Assembly: GCA_032622095.1 (NCBI GenBank)
Contig: CP136062.1
Span: forward strand, 124,001 to 188,000
Source: Siphonodentalium dalli
Lineage: Eukaryota; Mollusca; Scaphopoda; Gadilida; Siphonodentaliidae
DNA: 64,000 nucleotides
Direction of reading: 5' to 3'
Of the stretch, positions 1 through 9,939 are shown one piece after another. The number at the start of each line of letters is the position of its first letter. The stretch's first letter is position 1. A program made the position numbers and the translations under genes. Under the pieces are notes generated by a model. The model saw only the letters and a program-made list of their open reading frames with translations. It was not told the DNA's origin and ran no database searches.

Positions 1-59
1 AGGTATAAACTATATAAATTCATTTAAATGCATTTTTGTGGGGGTTGAATGTTTTTGGT

Positions 60-471
60 AAAATCAGTTCTTTTGAGTACATATTGAGCGATCATTCAAG
101 CATTTAACATGTCATTTTATTTGTTCATCAGCGATGATTATCTATGTGATTGGGCATGGTATTTAAATGTCATTTTATTTTTTCATCAGCGATGGTTATT
201 CATGACATTTAATGTGTAGTTTAATTTTTCCACAGGGATTGTTATCTATGTGATCGGTTATGGCATTTAATATCTCATTTTATTTTGTCATCAGCGATCG
301 TTATTCATGACTTTTGATGCGTCAATTGTTTTCCTGCAGCCATAATTGTTGCTTTGTGGCTACATATAACATCTCATTTTATGTTTTTTCTTCAACAATG
401 CTCAATTTATGTTTTTTCTTTGGCAATGTTTATTCATGACATTTACCATCTCGTTTTATGTTTTTCCTCAG
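60..471 (+). repeat. Degenerate tandem copies of the exon 1 acceptor edge
   Basis: Irregular units of about 48-60 bp combine a T-rich stretch (CTCATTTTATTT-like), an acceptor-like CATCAG or CACAG, and then GCGATGATTATCTATGTGA-like sequence. The last and best-formed copy is the real start of exon 1 (CTCAG then CGATGATAATC at 472). Copies are visible near 125, 183, 231 and 288, with weaker ones near 393 and 422. Entering the coding frame from the copy near 125 would meet a stop within about a dozen codons. I interpret the block as old tandem duplication of a 3' splice-site region; the divergence says it predates the exon 3 array. Confidence 0.6.
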
Positions 472-600
472 CGATGATAATCTTTGTGAATGACCAGGAC
501 AAAACAACAAATTTCTACAATAGTCAGGATTTTAATTACACTGAAACAAACATCATGGCGAAGCGCGTTAACGATTCCATCATCATGGTGCTTAATTCAG
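472..600 (+). CDS. Exon 1 of a VWD/EGF mosaic protein (partial gene)
   Basis: A 129-bp internal exon with a T-rich tract and AG at 470-471, and a GTAAAG donor at 601. Phase 1 on both sides. The frame gives 42 residues including NDQDKTTNFYNSQDF, ending in NDSIIMVLNS plus the first base of a Gly codon. The Gly is completed by exon 2, and the joined text continues the beta-rich first half of a von Willebrand type D domain of the MUC4/SUSD2/Mesh class. VWD domains of this class follow NIDO and AMOP domains in an extracellular, often membrane-bound adhesion protein. Upstream exons must lie left of the window. ATG at 474 is not taken as the initiator because there is no leader and the domain is already under way. 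Assignment as an exon is firm from phase and homology; the protein's function is unknown. Confidence 0.72.
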
Positions 601-1049
601 GTAAAGTTACTATACTGCGTAATTGTGCTGGTACTGGAATCAGTCCATCTGTGTGTCCTTCTGTCCATGGATGCAACTTTGTCCGAGCTTATATTGTTTA
701 ATTGTTCAGTGTATTTTTTTTAAACTTGGCACAGATATTTAATACCATGGGAATTGGTATACTTGGGAACATGACGTCCGTCTGACTTTTTTTAGTGGAG
801 TTATTCCCCTTTTTCAATCTTTTATTCAAATTGAAGAATCTATATCTTCTTGTATTCTATAAGATAGGATACTACTTCAACTGACCATTTATTTTAGGAA
901 GAATAACATTTAAAAAATTAAATTCGTCCCCCCGCTCCCTGACAAGTTGCATGTAAATATAGCAATATATTTATATTGGACTAATATGCACTCCATATTT
1001 GGAAACAATTCTTTTGTTATCTTGGGATAGACGTGTCCTCCTAGAAAAG

Positions 1050-1712
1050 ATTGTAGTCCGTAAATATGTAGTCCATTGTAGTTCGTAAATATGTAGTCCG
1101 TCAATATGTAGTCCGTTGTAGTCCGTAAATATGTAGTCCATTGTAGTCCGTAAATATGTAGTCCATTGTAGTTCGTAAATATGTAGTCCGTTGTAGTTCG
1201 TAAATACGTAGTCTGTAAATATGTAGTCCGTTGTAGTTCGTAAATACGTAGTCCATTGTAGTCCGTAAATATATAGTCCATTGTAGTCCGTAAATATGTA
1301 GTCCGTTGTAGTCTGTAAATATGTAGTCCGTAAATATGTAGTCCGTAAATATGTAGTCTGTAAATATGTAGTCTGTAAATATGTAGTCTATAAATATGTA
1401 ATCTCTAAATATGTAGTCTGTAAATATGTAGTCTGTAAATATGTAGTCTGTAAATATGTAGTATATATGTAGTCTGTAAATATGTAGTCTGTAAATATGT
1501 AGTCTGTAAATATGTAGTCTGCAAATATGTAGTCCATTGTAGTCCGTAAATATGTAGTCCGTTGTAGTCCGTAAATATGTAGTCCATTGTAGTCCATAAA
1601 TATGTAGTCTGTAAATATTTAGTCCGTCAATATGTAGTCTGTAAATATGTAGTCTGTATATATGTAGTCTGTAAATATGTAGTCCATTGTAGTCCGTAAA
1701 TATGTAGTCCGT
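1050..1712. repeat. 15-bp/25-bp minisatellite
   Basis: About 660 bp of GTAGTCYGTAAATAT (15 bp), mixed with a 25-bp form that has an added GTAGTCCATT. The left and right thirds are rich in the 25-bp form; the middle (about 1310-1520) is mostly pure 15-mers. Because 15 is a multiple of three, the minus strand stays open for long stretches and yields a Tyr/Thr/Ile-rich low-complexity reading frame. That frame has no non-repetitive part and I do not regard it as a gene. Confidence 0.9.
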
Positions 1713-1767
1713 CGGCTTTTCAAAGAGACTGGATAGGATAACTTTATTTACAATATACACTACACAT

Positions 1768-2010
1768 ACAGTAATGTCCTAAATAATCAACTCCTTAACC
1801 ACAGCGGAATTATGGGTAACTTTTCAGGATTTCAGGATTTGGTCGGAAATATGGCTTGTTGCCATTCATCGGAAAGCTCTCAGTGAGATATCCAAGCCTG
1901 GACATAGTGTGTATAACCCATGGAGAGACCCACATAGGCTGGAGCAGAGGACACTCCGTAGTGCATGCTTCCATCTTGTTGCCATTGATTGGAAAGCTCT
2001 CAGTGAAACT
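1768..2010 (+). mobile_element. Composite MITE, AGTAATG family, copy 1
   Basis: Starts with ACAGTAATGTCCTAAATAAT and runs through a CTCCTTAACCACAG block and a GGAAAGCTCTCAGTGA block into the AACCCAT...CCACAT hairpin family. The same order of blocks is found at 3160-3386, and partly at 19571-19680 and 25523-25590. The copy ends with an extra repeat of the GCCATT..GGAAAGCTCTCAGTGA block. No coding capacity; a non-autonomous DNA transposon is the simplest reading. Confidence 0.6.
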
Positions 2011-2031
2011 TGGGACAAGTTGTATATTCTA

Positions 2032-2701
2032 TTTATTACATGATCCAAAACATCGATAAAACATAACTAAATCAACAAATTGGATGTGAAACTAAAATCG
2101 GTTTCTATAAGGCATGCGATGACATTTCACGTAACTATGCGTTCTTTTCCCACGTAAAGAAATAGTCCCAGATAAATAAAATCTCTTTGATGGATTGGAA
2201 AAATATTGGAAGCAATAGTATTTTGAGACATAGCCTATATATTGTAAACAGACTACAAACCGGAAGTCAAAGGACATTATTTCCTGTTATGAAAAGAACG
2301 TTTAATATCACATAATTTGCCCATAAAAGAAGTTTCATAATTACCGGTAAGACACACGTTTAATATCCGCGCGTGCGATGACGTCACGCCGTTCTTCAAA
2401 TGACTTGCGATCGTTGCAGTTTATGATTGTTATTTTCAATGAATAATTCGCGTTGCTTCGCGTTGCTTCGCGTTTATTTAATCATGTGATAAAAGGTGTC
2501 TCACACTCATCCTATTTTATACATAATTTATCAACCTCGTCCACTAAATTCTATTTGCGCCTCGGTAAACCTCGGATCAAATCGAATTTAGTGAACTCGG
2601 TTGATAAATTCTGTATAAAATAGAAACTCATGTGAGATCCTTTATATAATCTTTATAGAATGGGTTTATTGAATGGAATAAGGGTATGATCATGTAATAA
2701 A
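2032..2701 (+). mobile_element. TIR element B, copy 1, carrying a nested hairpin
   Basis: Begins with TTTATTACATGATCC and ends with the inverted form (ATGATCATGTAATAAA). The body is the reverse complement of 7555-7942: shared blocks include the ATAGTCCCAGATAAATAAA region and the AAACCGGAAGTCAAA region. This copy is 670 bp against 388 bp for the other. The extra ~280 bp lies between about 2313 and 2650 and contains a CGCGTTGCTT direct repeat and the long hairpin listed separately. Confidence 0.7.
2495..2640. repeat. Long hairpin with CTCG motifs, nested in element B
   Basis: Arms of roughly 55 nt pair imperfectly: TCTCACACTCAT with ATGAGTGTGAGA-like sequence, CTATTTTATACA with its complement, and TTATCAACCTCGTCCACTAA with TTAGTGAACTCGGTTGATAA. 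The loop has two CCTCGGT-like words. Related in design and loop words to the hairpin at 7947-8091. Confidence 0.7.
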
Positions 2702-2940
2702 TTCCACTATAAACATCTGATTTTCCACAAATCCCAAAAATAACGCCATTATACGCATGACGCATATATTTCTATAGCGCGTATGAATACATAACACACT
2801 AGTTAAAGTGGGTCATACAAAGAGAATTCATCAGAATAATTAAATAATATTGGTGATAAACTCATAAAGTGATCCGTTTTCTTTCTAAATTTAAATTTTT
2901 CTATGACAGATGAGCTTTGACATCACTTTTATGTTTGCAG

Positions 2941-3138
2941 GATTCAGTATTTTGATGACTGTTGGTGTGAAGATGATGACGATTTCTAATGTGGTTCCAG
3001 AGGAACTGAATGGATTAACTACGGGGCTGAGCGGTAACTCCGATGGTGATGCCACAAATGATTTCATAGACCCTGCTGGCAATGAGATACCAGATAACTC
3101 AACAGAACGCGATATATTCTATAGCTTCGGACAAAAAT
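2941..3138 (+). CDS. Exon 2: core of the VWD domain
   Basis: A 198-bp exon with acceptor TTTGCAG ending at 2940 and donor GTAAGT at 3139; phase 1 on both sides. Joined to exon 1 it reads through a Gly into FSILMTVGVKMMTIS. It then carries the diagnostic central VWD motif VVPEELNGLTTG followed by GLSGNSDGDATNDF and TERDIFYSFGQK. In the family this segment is the 'LPEEF..KT.GLLG..NG...DDF' stretch followed by '..FG..W'. The expected Trp after FGQK is supplied by the split codon T plus GG of exon 3, which strongly supports the exon join. No stop or frameshift. Extracellular by family; no membrane segment here. Confidence 0.85.
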
Positions 3139-3159
3139 GTAAGTGTCAACAAAGGTACA

Positions 3160-3386
3160 TGCAGTAATGCTCTAAATAATCGACTCCTTAACCACAGCAT
3201 AATTATGGGTAACTTTTCATGATTTAGTCGGAAATATGGCTGGTTGCAATTCATCGGAAAGCTCTCACTGAGATGTCCAAGCCTGGATATAGTGTGTCTA
3301 ACCCATAGTGAGCCCCACATAGACCGGAGCAGACGACACTCCGTAGTGCATGCTTCCATCTATGTGAGGCTCCCTGTGGGTTAAAC
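3160..3386 (+). mobile_element. Composite MITE, AGTAATG family, copy 2
   Basis: Lies 22 bp downstream of exon 2. GCAGTAATGCTCTAAATAAT opens it and the same blocks follow as at 1768-2010. The final ~90 bp (3297-3386) form a hairpin: AACCCATAGTGAGCCCCACA against TATGTGAGGCTCCCTGTGGG. The stem-internal words GAGCAGACGACA and CCCCACATAGA recur in the 106-bp array in front of exon 3. Confidence 0.65.
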
Positions 3387-3461
3387 ATTAAACTTTATCA
3401 GTGAGGTTTGAGATGGATGTCTAACATTACTGACCAGTCTGGATATAGTGTGTCTGTGATT

Positions 3462-3551
3462 GCAGAACGAGGTCCCCAGAGGGTGAATTTATGGTGGAAA
3501 GATGGTGAATTTAGCATCACTAAATTCACCCTAAGGGAACCTCATTCTGCT
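3462..3551. repeat. Foldback element, GAATGAGGT family (hairpin)
   Basis: ATTGCAGAACGAGGTCCCCA and its inverted partner AACCTCATTCTGCT flank a variable centre; GAGGGTGAATTTA pairs with TAAATTCACCCT. The family occurs at least seven times in this gene's introns, usually preceded by AGCGTGTCTGTCATTTGCAG or followed by TTAGGCC. Confidence 0.7.
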
Positions 3552-3596
3552 GTGGTCTCAACTCTGCTATTAGCCTGCAAATAGCGTGTCTGTCAT

Positions 3597-4122
3597 TTGC
3601 AGAATGAGGTCCCCAGAGGGTGAATTTACACTCTTATAACTAATGTGTAGAAACGATTACACATCAAATGTGTAAACCCGGTGAATACACATAGCAATGT
3701 GTAGTTTTACATACAAATACATTGACCAAGGGCCGTTCTACACATAATGTGTATGTTTTGTTACACACAATTGTGTAAGAACGTAGAACTGAACTTACAT
3801 TCTTGTCTACGATATATATGTGTAAGAATCTACACAAAATGTGTATGGGATATGTGTTGATTTTATGCACAACAGTGTGTATAAATGTGTTGAAATTGAC
3901 CCATTTATTGTGTAGAAATTGTTACACAATTTGTGTACGTACATAAAACTACACATATACTACACAAATATGTTTAAGATCAAAAATGAATAATGATTGT
4001 GTAGCAGGGCTCCACATTGTTTGTAGAAAACATACACATTAGTTATAAGAGTGTAGTGACACTATCCCGCATAGCGTGCTAGAATAACTAAATTCACCCT
4101 CTGGGAACCTCATTCTGCTTAG
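3597..4122. mobile_element. Foldback element, GAATGAGGT family, split by a MITE
   Basis: The left arm (to 3628) and right arm (from 4054) are the same hairpin family as 3462-3551. They are separated by the 425-bp element at 3629-4053. Removing it restores GTGAATTTAGTGACAC, the continuous centre seen in other copies. Confidence 0.75.
3629..4053. mobile_element. 425-bp MITE with a perfect 21-bp TIR and TA target duplication
   Basis: The 5' end CACTCTTATAACTAATGTGT and its perfect inverted copy at 4033-4053 bound the element (21 bp match). TA at 3627-3628 and 4054-4055 is the duplicated target, as in Tc1/mariner-type insertions. The interior has no open frame of note and is packed with short ACACA...TGTGT inverted words roughly every 20-40 bp, so many small stems are possible. 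It sits inside an older foldback element, which dates it as the later event. Confidence 0.85.
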
Positions 4123-4289
4123 GCCGTCAACTGATATGGCAGACCTAGGATCAGATTGAAGTTCCCCAGTTCCTCAATTATGAATTTTATCTTCTGCAAA
4201 TTAGGGGATACAGGAACTTCCTAGAAGGGAAATGTAACTAAAACAATCTTAATTTGATACTATAGATACTTCCCAGAAGATGAGGCCTA

Positions 4290-4388
4290 AGCAGAATGAG
4301 GTCCACAGAGGGTGAATCGAGTGATGCTAGCCCGTTATGCGGGATAGCGTCACTAAATTCACCCTCTGGAGACCTCATTATGCAAATG
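4290..4388. repeat. Foldback element, GAATGAGGT family (hairpin)
   Basis: AAGCAGAATGAGGTCCACAG pairs with CTGGAGACCTCATTATGC; the centre has GTGATGCTAGCCCG and CGGGATAGCGTCAC. Followed by the CAAATGACAGACACGCTATT word and then two copies of an 18-bp GTTGAAGTTCGAAGTTC unit at about 4418-4456. Confidence 0.75.
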
Positions 4389-4456
4389 ACAGACACGCTA
4401 TTTGCAGGCTTCTCCTCAGTTGAAGTTCGAAGTTCCCCAGTTGAAGTTCGAAGTTC

Positions 4457-4980
4457 ACCCATTAGTCACCTCGATTATGTAATTTATTTTCTGCAAATTA
4501 TGGGCCATAAAAACTGAACAGAAGGGAATAAGTAACTAAAACATGTTAATCTGAGACCGGGCGAGCAGCAACAAACATATATGCATGTACCATAGCCGTT
4601 TATTGATGGATTCCGACAATTTTTGAGTTAATTGTCATGTGCGTCAACTGGACACTGACAATCGGATCTGCCGAGACTTTCTAACCAGAGTTACCTGAGT
4701 TATGGTCCTTAGTTTGTCTATTTTTAGCTATTTTATGACTGCTAGCGCGAAAACATGAACATATGTCAACCGATTCCATACATATTGGAACAATATCTTG
4801 ATTGGGTTAAAAACTAAATAATGTCCAATTTTTTGTACCTGAAGTATGGCCCTTAGTTCTGGATTATGCTTCTTTAGTTCGTTCATTTTTAGTGATTCTT
4901 GGTCGACCAGATTCTCTCTTATAGACAAAAAGCTAGATCAGACCAATATTTGATGTGCAACCCTTGTTTGTTAATGCTGT
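4457..4980. other. Intron sequence, nothing recognised
   Basis: About 520 bp of AT-rich intron. An internal weak repeat links CTTAGTTTGTCTATTTTTAG (about 4710) with CTTTAGTTCGTTCATTTTTA (about 4870). No exon, RNA gene or further element could be supported. Confidence 0.5.
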
Positions 4981-4982
4981 CA

Positions 4983-6850
4983 TGACGGGAGCTTCCTGAA
5001 ATTTGGTGAAAACCCTGTACCAACGCATTCTCTTATATATAAAACCCTGTGCCAATGCATTTTCTTATATATAAAACCCTGTGCCAACACATACTCTTAT
5101 ATATAAAACCATGTGCCAACACATTCTCTTATATATAACACCCTGTGCCAACACATTCTCTTATATATAAAACCACGTGCCAATGTTTCTCTTATATATA
5201 AAACCATGTGCCAATGCATTATCTTATATACAAAACCCTGTGCCAGCACATTCTCTTATATATATAAAACCCTGTGCCAGCACATTCAATTATATATATA
5301 CAACCCTGTGCCAATGCTTTCTCTTATATATAAAACCATGTGCCAATGCATTCTCTTATATATAAAACCCTGTGCCAACACCTTCTCTTATATACAAAAC
5401 GCTCTGCCAATGCTTTCTCTTATATATATATAAAACCATGTGCCAATGCATTCTCGTATATATAAAACCCTGTGCCAACACATTCTCTTATATACAAACC
5501 CTGTGCCAACACATTATCTTATATATAAAACCCTGTGCCAACACATTCTCTTATATATAAAACTCTGTGCCAATGCATTATCTTATATATAAACCCTGTG
5601 CCAACACATTCTCTTATACATAAACCCTGTGCCAACACATTCTCTTATATATAAAACCCTGTGCCAATGCTTTGTCTTATATATATAAAACCATGTGCCA
5701 ATGCATTATCTTATATATAAAACCCTGTACCAACACATTCTCTTATATTTAAAACCCTGTGCTAACACATTCTCTTATATATAAAACCCTGTGCCAACAC
5801 ATTCTATTATATACAAACCCTGTGCCAACACCTTCTCTTATATATAAAACCATGTGCCAACACATTCTCTTATATTTAAAACACTGTGCCAACACATTCT
5901 CTTATATATAAACCATGTGCCAACACATTCTCTTATATACAAAACCCTCTGCCAACACATTCTATTATATATAAACCCTGTGCCAATGCATTCTCTTATA
6001 AATAAAACCCTGTGCATTCTCTTATATTTAAAAGCCTGTGCCAACACTGTCTCTTATATATAAACCCTGTGCCAATGCATTCTCTTATAGACAAAAACCC
6101 TGTGCCAACACATTCTCTTATATATAACACCCTGTGCCTACACATTCTCTTATATATAAACCCTGTGTCAATGCATTCTCTTATATATAAAACCCTGTGC
6201 CAAAACATTTTCTTATATATATTAAACCCTGTGCCAATGCATTTTCTTGTGTATAAACCCTGTGCCAACACATTCTCTTATATATATAAAACCCTGTGCC
6301 AACACATTCTCTTATGTTTAAAACCCTGTACCAACATATTCTCTTACATATATAAAACCATTTGCCAATGCATTATCTTATATATAAAACCATTTGCCAA
6401 CACCTTCTCTTATATATAAACCCTGTGCCAAAACATTATCTTATATATAACACACTGTGTCAACACATTCTCCTATATATAAAGCCCTGTACCAACACAT
6501 TCTCTTATATATATGAAACCCTGTCCCAATGCATTCTCCTATATATAAAACCATGTGCCAACACATTCTCTTATATATATAAAACCCTGTGCCAACACCT
6601 TCTCTTATATATAAAATCCTGTGCTAATGCATTCTCTTATATGTGAAACCCTGTGACAACACATTATCTTATAAATAAAACCCTGTGCCAACAAGTTATC
6701 TTATATATATAAAACCCTAAAAATATTTGCATTGACCTTATAAGCCAGTGCATTATGTTATATATACGAGGCTCCCAAAGAAGACTCGCATATATATGAG
6801 AATGCACTGGCACAGGGTTATTAATTCTGCACCAACACATCTCCCATCAA
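4983..6850. mobile_element. Foldback element expanded by a 32-bp tandem array
   Basis: From 5011 to about 6725 about 50 units of CCCTGTGCCAACACATTCTC plus TTATATATAAAA (32 bp) repeat with point variants (ACAC or ATGC after CCA) and TA-length changes. The array lies between GACGGGAGCTT (4985) and an inverted tail at 6760-6850 that contains GAATGCACTGGCACAGGGTT and CATCTCCCATC. The same tail design, unexpanded, is at 17850-17960. I infer that one arm segment of a foldback element was amplified. Open frames here are repeat artefacts. Confidence 0.75.
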
Positions 6851-7240
6851 AATCTTTGTTTTATAGGTAACAAATAAGTGGTAAGTGGATGTCCGACCAG
6901 GTAACACATCATGTAGGGTTAGCAAAAATCACACCTAGCATCACGGGATGATAGCAAACAGTCATAATGAAATGCTGGCTGACCCCCGAAAGCTTTTTTA
7001 TATGTCAAATTAGGATAAGCAGAATGATAATGACCTGAAACCAATTAGTCTTATAACATTGTATCACAAAGTGGAAGTTGGTACCAAATGTATGGATGAC
7101 AAGAGAAAGAAGAGGGAATCTGCCAAGCATATGAAAAGAATGGGGGAAATAAGGGAATAGTGACCCAATTTTGTTCTGTCTGAGAAAACCAACCTGTTCA
7201 TCACTTTGAGCAGGATTCATAAAATTATCAAAAACAATGA
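6851..7240. other. Intron sequence, nothing recognised
   Basis: AT-rich intron without a recognisable exon or element. An open frame of about 110 codons on the minus strand (7005-7340) overlaps the repeat at 7247-7340, has no family resemblance I can name and is not called as a gene. Confidence 0.4.
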
Positions 7241-7246
7241 ATTTCA

Positions 7247-7510
7247 TTAACATAGGATTACTGAATACTCTAATTATAATACAGTTTGTGAAAAATATAT
7301 TCATCAAAAATACTTCATAAAATATTACTGTACAAAACATGAGTGAATAGCCTCAGTGAACAAGCCTTGAAATAGGGTGTCTGTCATTTGCAGAATGAGG
7401 TCTTGGCACTGAAAGGGTTAACATAGAATTACTGAATAATCTAATTATAATACAGTTTGTGAAAAATATATTCATCAAAAATACTTCATAAAAATATTAC
7501 TGTACAAAAC
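7247..7510 (+). repeat. Direct duplication of ~95 bp
   Basis: CATAGGATTACTGAATACTC through GTACAAAACATGA (about 7251-7343) recurs at about 7420-7513 with few changes. Between them is a fragment of the GAATGAGGT family (TGTCTGTCATTTGCAGAATG near 7380). The spacing is about 170 bp. Confidence 0.75.
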
Positions 7511-7554
7511 ATTAATGAATATTCTGAATGAAACAGGAGTATCTATAATAACAA

Positions 7555-7942
7555 TTTATTACATGATCCTACATTTATTCCAGTCAATAAACCCATTCAA
7601 TAAATTGTGATATTAAACGTTCGTTTAATAACAGGAAATACTGCCAGGTGACATTTGACTTCCGGTTTGTCGTCTGATTACATTCCCTATGCTACGTCTC
7701 AAAAATACTATGGCTTCCAACAAACTATAATGAATGATGAGTTTGAAAAGTTATGTCATTAATTATACGCCATTAAATACGCCAAAGAGTCTTTATTTAT
7801 CTGGGACTATTTCTTTACGCGGGCAAACAACGCATATAATTACGTGAAACGTAATCGCTTGCCTTATAGAAGCCGATGTTAGTTTCTCGTCCCATTTGTT
7901 GATTTAAGTATGTTTTGTCGAGGTTTTGGATCATGTAATAAA
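7555..7942 (-). mobile_element. TIR element B, copy 2 (inverted relative to copy 1)
   Basis: TTTATTACATGATCC at 7555 and GGATCATGTAATAAA at 7928-7942 are the terminal inverted repeats. The body is the reverse complement of 2032-2701 without that copy's nested hairpin; GACTTCCGGTTTGT and ATCTGGGACTATTTC are shared. No coding capacity. Confidence 0.75.
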
Positions 7943-7946
7943 TATA

Positions 7947-8091
7947 ATCTACAACTCGTCCCCAGTCTATAGCGGAATTTACAAAACTCGTCCAGTAAAT
8001 TATGTCTTAACCTCGCCAAAGGCTCGGTCCAGACCTAATTTACTGGACTCGTTTTGTAAATTCCGCTATAAACTGGGGACTCGTTGTAGAT
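7947..8091. repeat. 145-bp near-perfect hairpin with CTCG motifs
   Basis: Arms of about 55 nt: ATCTACAACTCGTCCCCAGT pairs with ACTGGGGACTCGTTGTAGAT, and AATTTACAAAACTCGTCCAG with CTGGACTCGTTTTGTAAATT. The loop carries CCTCGCCAAAGGCTCGG, itself a small stem. It starts 5 bp after element B and is followed by another TTTATTACATGATCC at 8099, so it may have been inserted at, or carried by, an element B end. Confidence 0.85.
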
Positions 8092-8640
8092 CCTCTATTT
8101 ATTACATGATCCTACCCTTATGCATGCACACATCCCACAGTGAGCCCCACACAGATGGAAGCAAGCACTACAGAATGTCGCCTGCTCCGCTATATGTGGG
8201 GCTCTCTATGGGTTCTGGTGCCATACTACAGATCGTAGTCCACATGTCCTCAAGCCTGCAAATAGCGTGTCTGTCGTTTGCAGAATGAGGTCATCAGAGG
8301 GTGAATTTAGTGATGCTATCCCGCATAGCAGGCTAGCATCACTAAATTCACACTATGTGGACCTCATTCTGCTAAAGCCCTCAAATGCTATGGTAGATCT
8401 AGGATCAGATTGAAGTTCCCCAGTTGAAGTTGATGATGTTCACCGGCAACTTCACCCATTGGGCACCTCAATTATGAATTTAACTTCTGCAAATTAGGGG
8501 ATATAGAAACTTCCTAGAAGGGAAATGTAACTGAAACAATGTTAATTTGATACTATAGATACTTTACAGAAGATGAGACCTAAGCAGAATGAAGTCTCCA
8601 GAGGGTGAATTTGGTGATGCTAGCAGGCTTGGCCATACTA
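8092..8640. repeat. Mobile hairpin fragment and foldback copies
   Basis: 8125-8215 is a copy of the AACCCAT/CCCCACA hairpin family (CAGTGAGCCCCACACAGATG, then TATGTGGGGCTCTCTATGGG). 8258-8378 is a full GAATGAGGT foldback (TTTGCAGAATGAGGTCATCA with TGTGGACCTCATTCTGC). 8580-8632 is a half copy. The stretch between is the associated arm sequence with GTTCCCCAGTTGAAGTT and ACTTCCTAGAAGGGAAATG, also seen at 4160-4290. Confidence 0.7.
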
Positions 8641-8871
8641 AATGTATAAACACCAACTTTTCAACCTTTACTTGGCTAGTAAAATGTTTCAGTTGTCATC
8701 ATTAGAAAAGGCCGACTCATAACGGCTGATGTGCAACCTCTCATCGCCCATCAGCAACAGCCGTTATCACCACGACGATTTGCCTCACATCCACAATGCA
8801 TGCTGATCTACAAAGCTTTGTTTCCAATTAATGCACAGCACATGCTATAAAAGCTGTCTGTTTTTCAGTAC

Positions 8872-8972
8872 TGTAATTTGCAGAATGAGGTCCCCAGAGG
8901 GTAAATTTAGTGACGCAGTGGGCTAGTGTCACCAAATTAATTCTCTGGGGACCTCATTCTGCTTAGGCCCCA
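8872..8972. repeat. Foldback element, GAATGAGGT family (hairpin)
   Basis: AATTTGCAGAATGAGGTCCC pairs with GGGGACCTCATTCTGC across a centre of about 45 bp. The following associated sequence (to 9083) ends exactly where the exon 3 acceptor array begins. Confidence 0.75.
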
Positions 8973-9084
8973 TCTTCTGGAAAGTATCCATAGTCTCAAA
9001 TTAACATTGTTTTAGTTTCTTTTTCCCCTTCTGTTCAGTTTCTATATACCCTAATTTGCAGAAGATAAAATACATAATCGAGGT

Positions 9085-9939
9085 CTTCCAGGGTTGGTGA
9101 GCTCCGATGATACAGTATTCAGGTATCACACTCCCGTAGGGTGCCCCACACAGATTTGAGCAGACGACAGTCATCATTACAATGTTCTCTCTTCCAGGGT
9201 TGGTGAGCGCCTCTGATACAGTATTCAGGCATCACACTCCCGTAGGGTGCCCCACACAGATTCGAGCAGACGACAGTCATCAGTACATTGTTCTCTCTTC
9301 CAGGGTTGGTGAGCGCCTCTGATACAGTATTCAGGTATCACACTCCCGTAGGGTGCCCCACACGGAGTTTAGCAGACGACAGTCATCAGTACATTGTTCT
9401 CTCTTCCAGGGTTGGTGAGCGCCTCTGATACAGTATTCAGGTATCACACTCCAGTAGGGTGCCCCACACGGATTTTAGCAGACGACAGTCATCATTACAT
9501 TGTTCTCTCTTCCAGGGTTGGTGAGCTCCGATGATACAGTATTCAGGTATCACACTCCCGTAGGGTGCCCCACACAGATTTGAGCAGACGACAGTCATCA
9601 TTACATTGTTCTCTCTTCCAGGGTTGGTGAGCTCCGATGATACAGTATTCAGGTATCACACTCCCGTAGGGTGCCCCACACAGATTTGAGCAGACGACAG
9701 TCATCATCACATTGTTCTCTCTTCCAGGGTTGGTGAGCGCCTCTGATACAGTATTCAGGTATCACACTCCCGTAGGGTGCCCCACACAGATTTGAGCAGA
9801 CGACAGTCATCATTACATTGTTCTCTCTTCCAGGGTTGGTGAGCGCCTCTGATACAGTATTCAGGTATCACACTCCCGTAGGGTGCCCCACACAGATTTG
9901 AGCAGACGACAGTCATCATTACATTGTTCTCTCTTCCAG
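9085..9939 (+). repeat. 106-bp array repeating the exon 3 splice acceptor and exon edge
   Basis: Exon-edge starts fall at 9092, 9198, 9304, 9410, 9516, 9622, 9728 and 9834, with the real exon at 9940: exactly 106 bp apart each time. Each unit holds the TTCTCTCTTCCAG acceptor (shortened to TCTTCCAG in the first), about 35 bp of exon (GGTTGGTGAGC to AGGTATC), then intronic ACACTCCCGTAGGGTGCCCC and CAGACGACAGTCATCA. Four upstream copies share GAGCGCCTCTGATACAG and match each other rather than the exon; three (9092, 9516, 9622) keep the exon text GAGCTCCGATGATACAG. Reading the coding frame into an upstream copy usually reaches a TGA after CPTQI. The copy at 9304 has TTA in place of TGA. The intronic half resembles the mobile hairpin at 3297-3386. 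Confidence 0.92.

Noticed and set aside
1101-1760. 219-codon minus-strand frame rich in Tyr, Thr and Ile
   Set aside because: Made of the 15/25-bp minisatellite; the frame survives only because 15 is divisible by three.
5011-6725. CRISPR-like array with ~32-bp units
   Set aside because: There are no unique spacers: units are directly head to tail. The DNA is animal, with introns. The same applies to the 28-bp array at 51458-64000.
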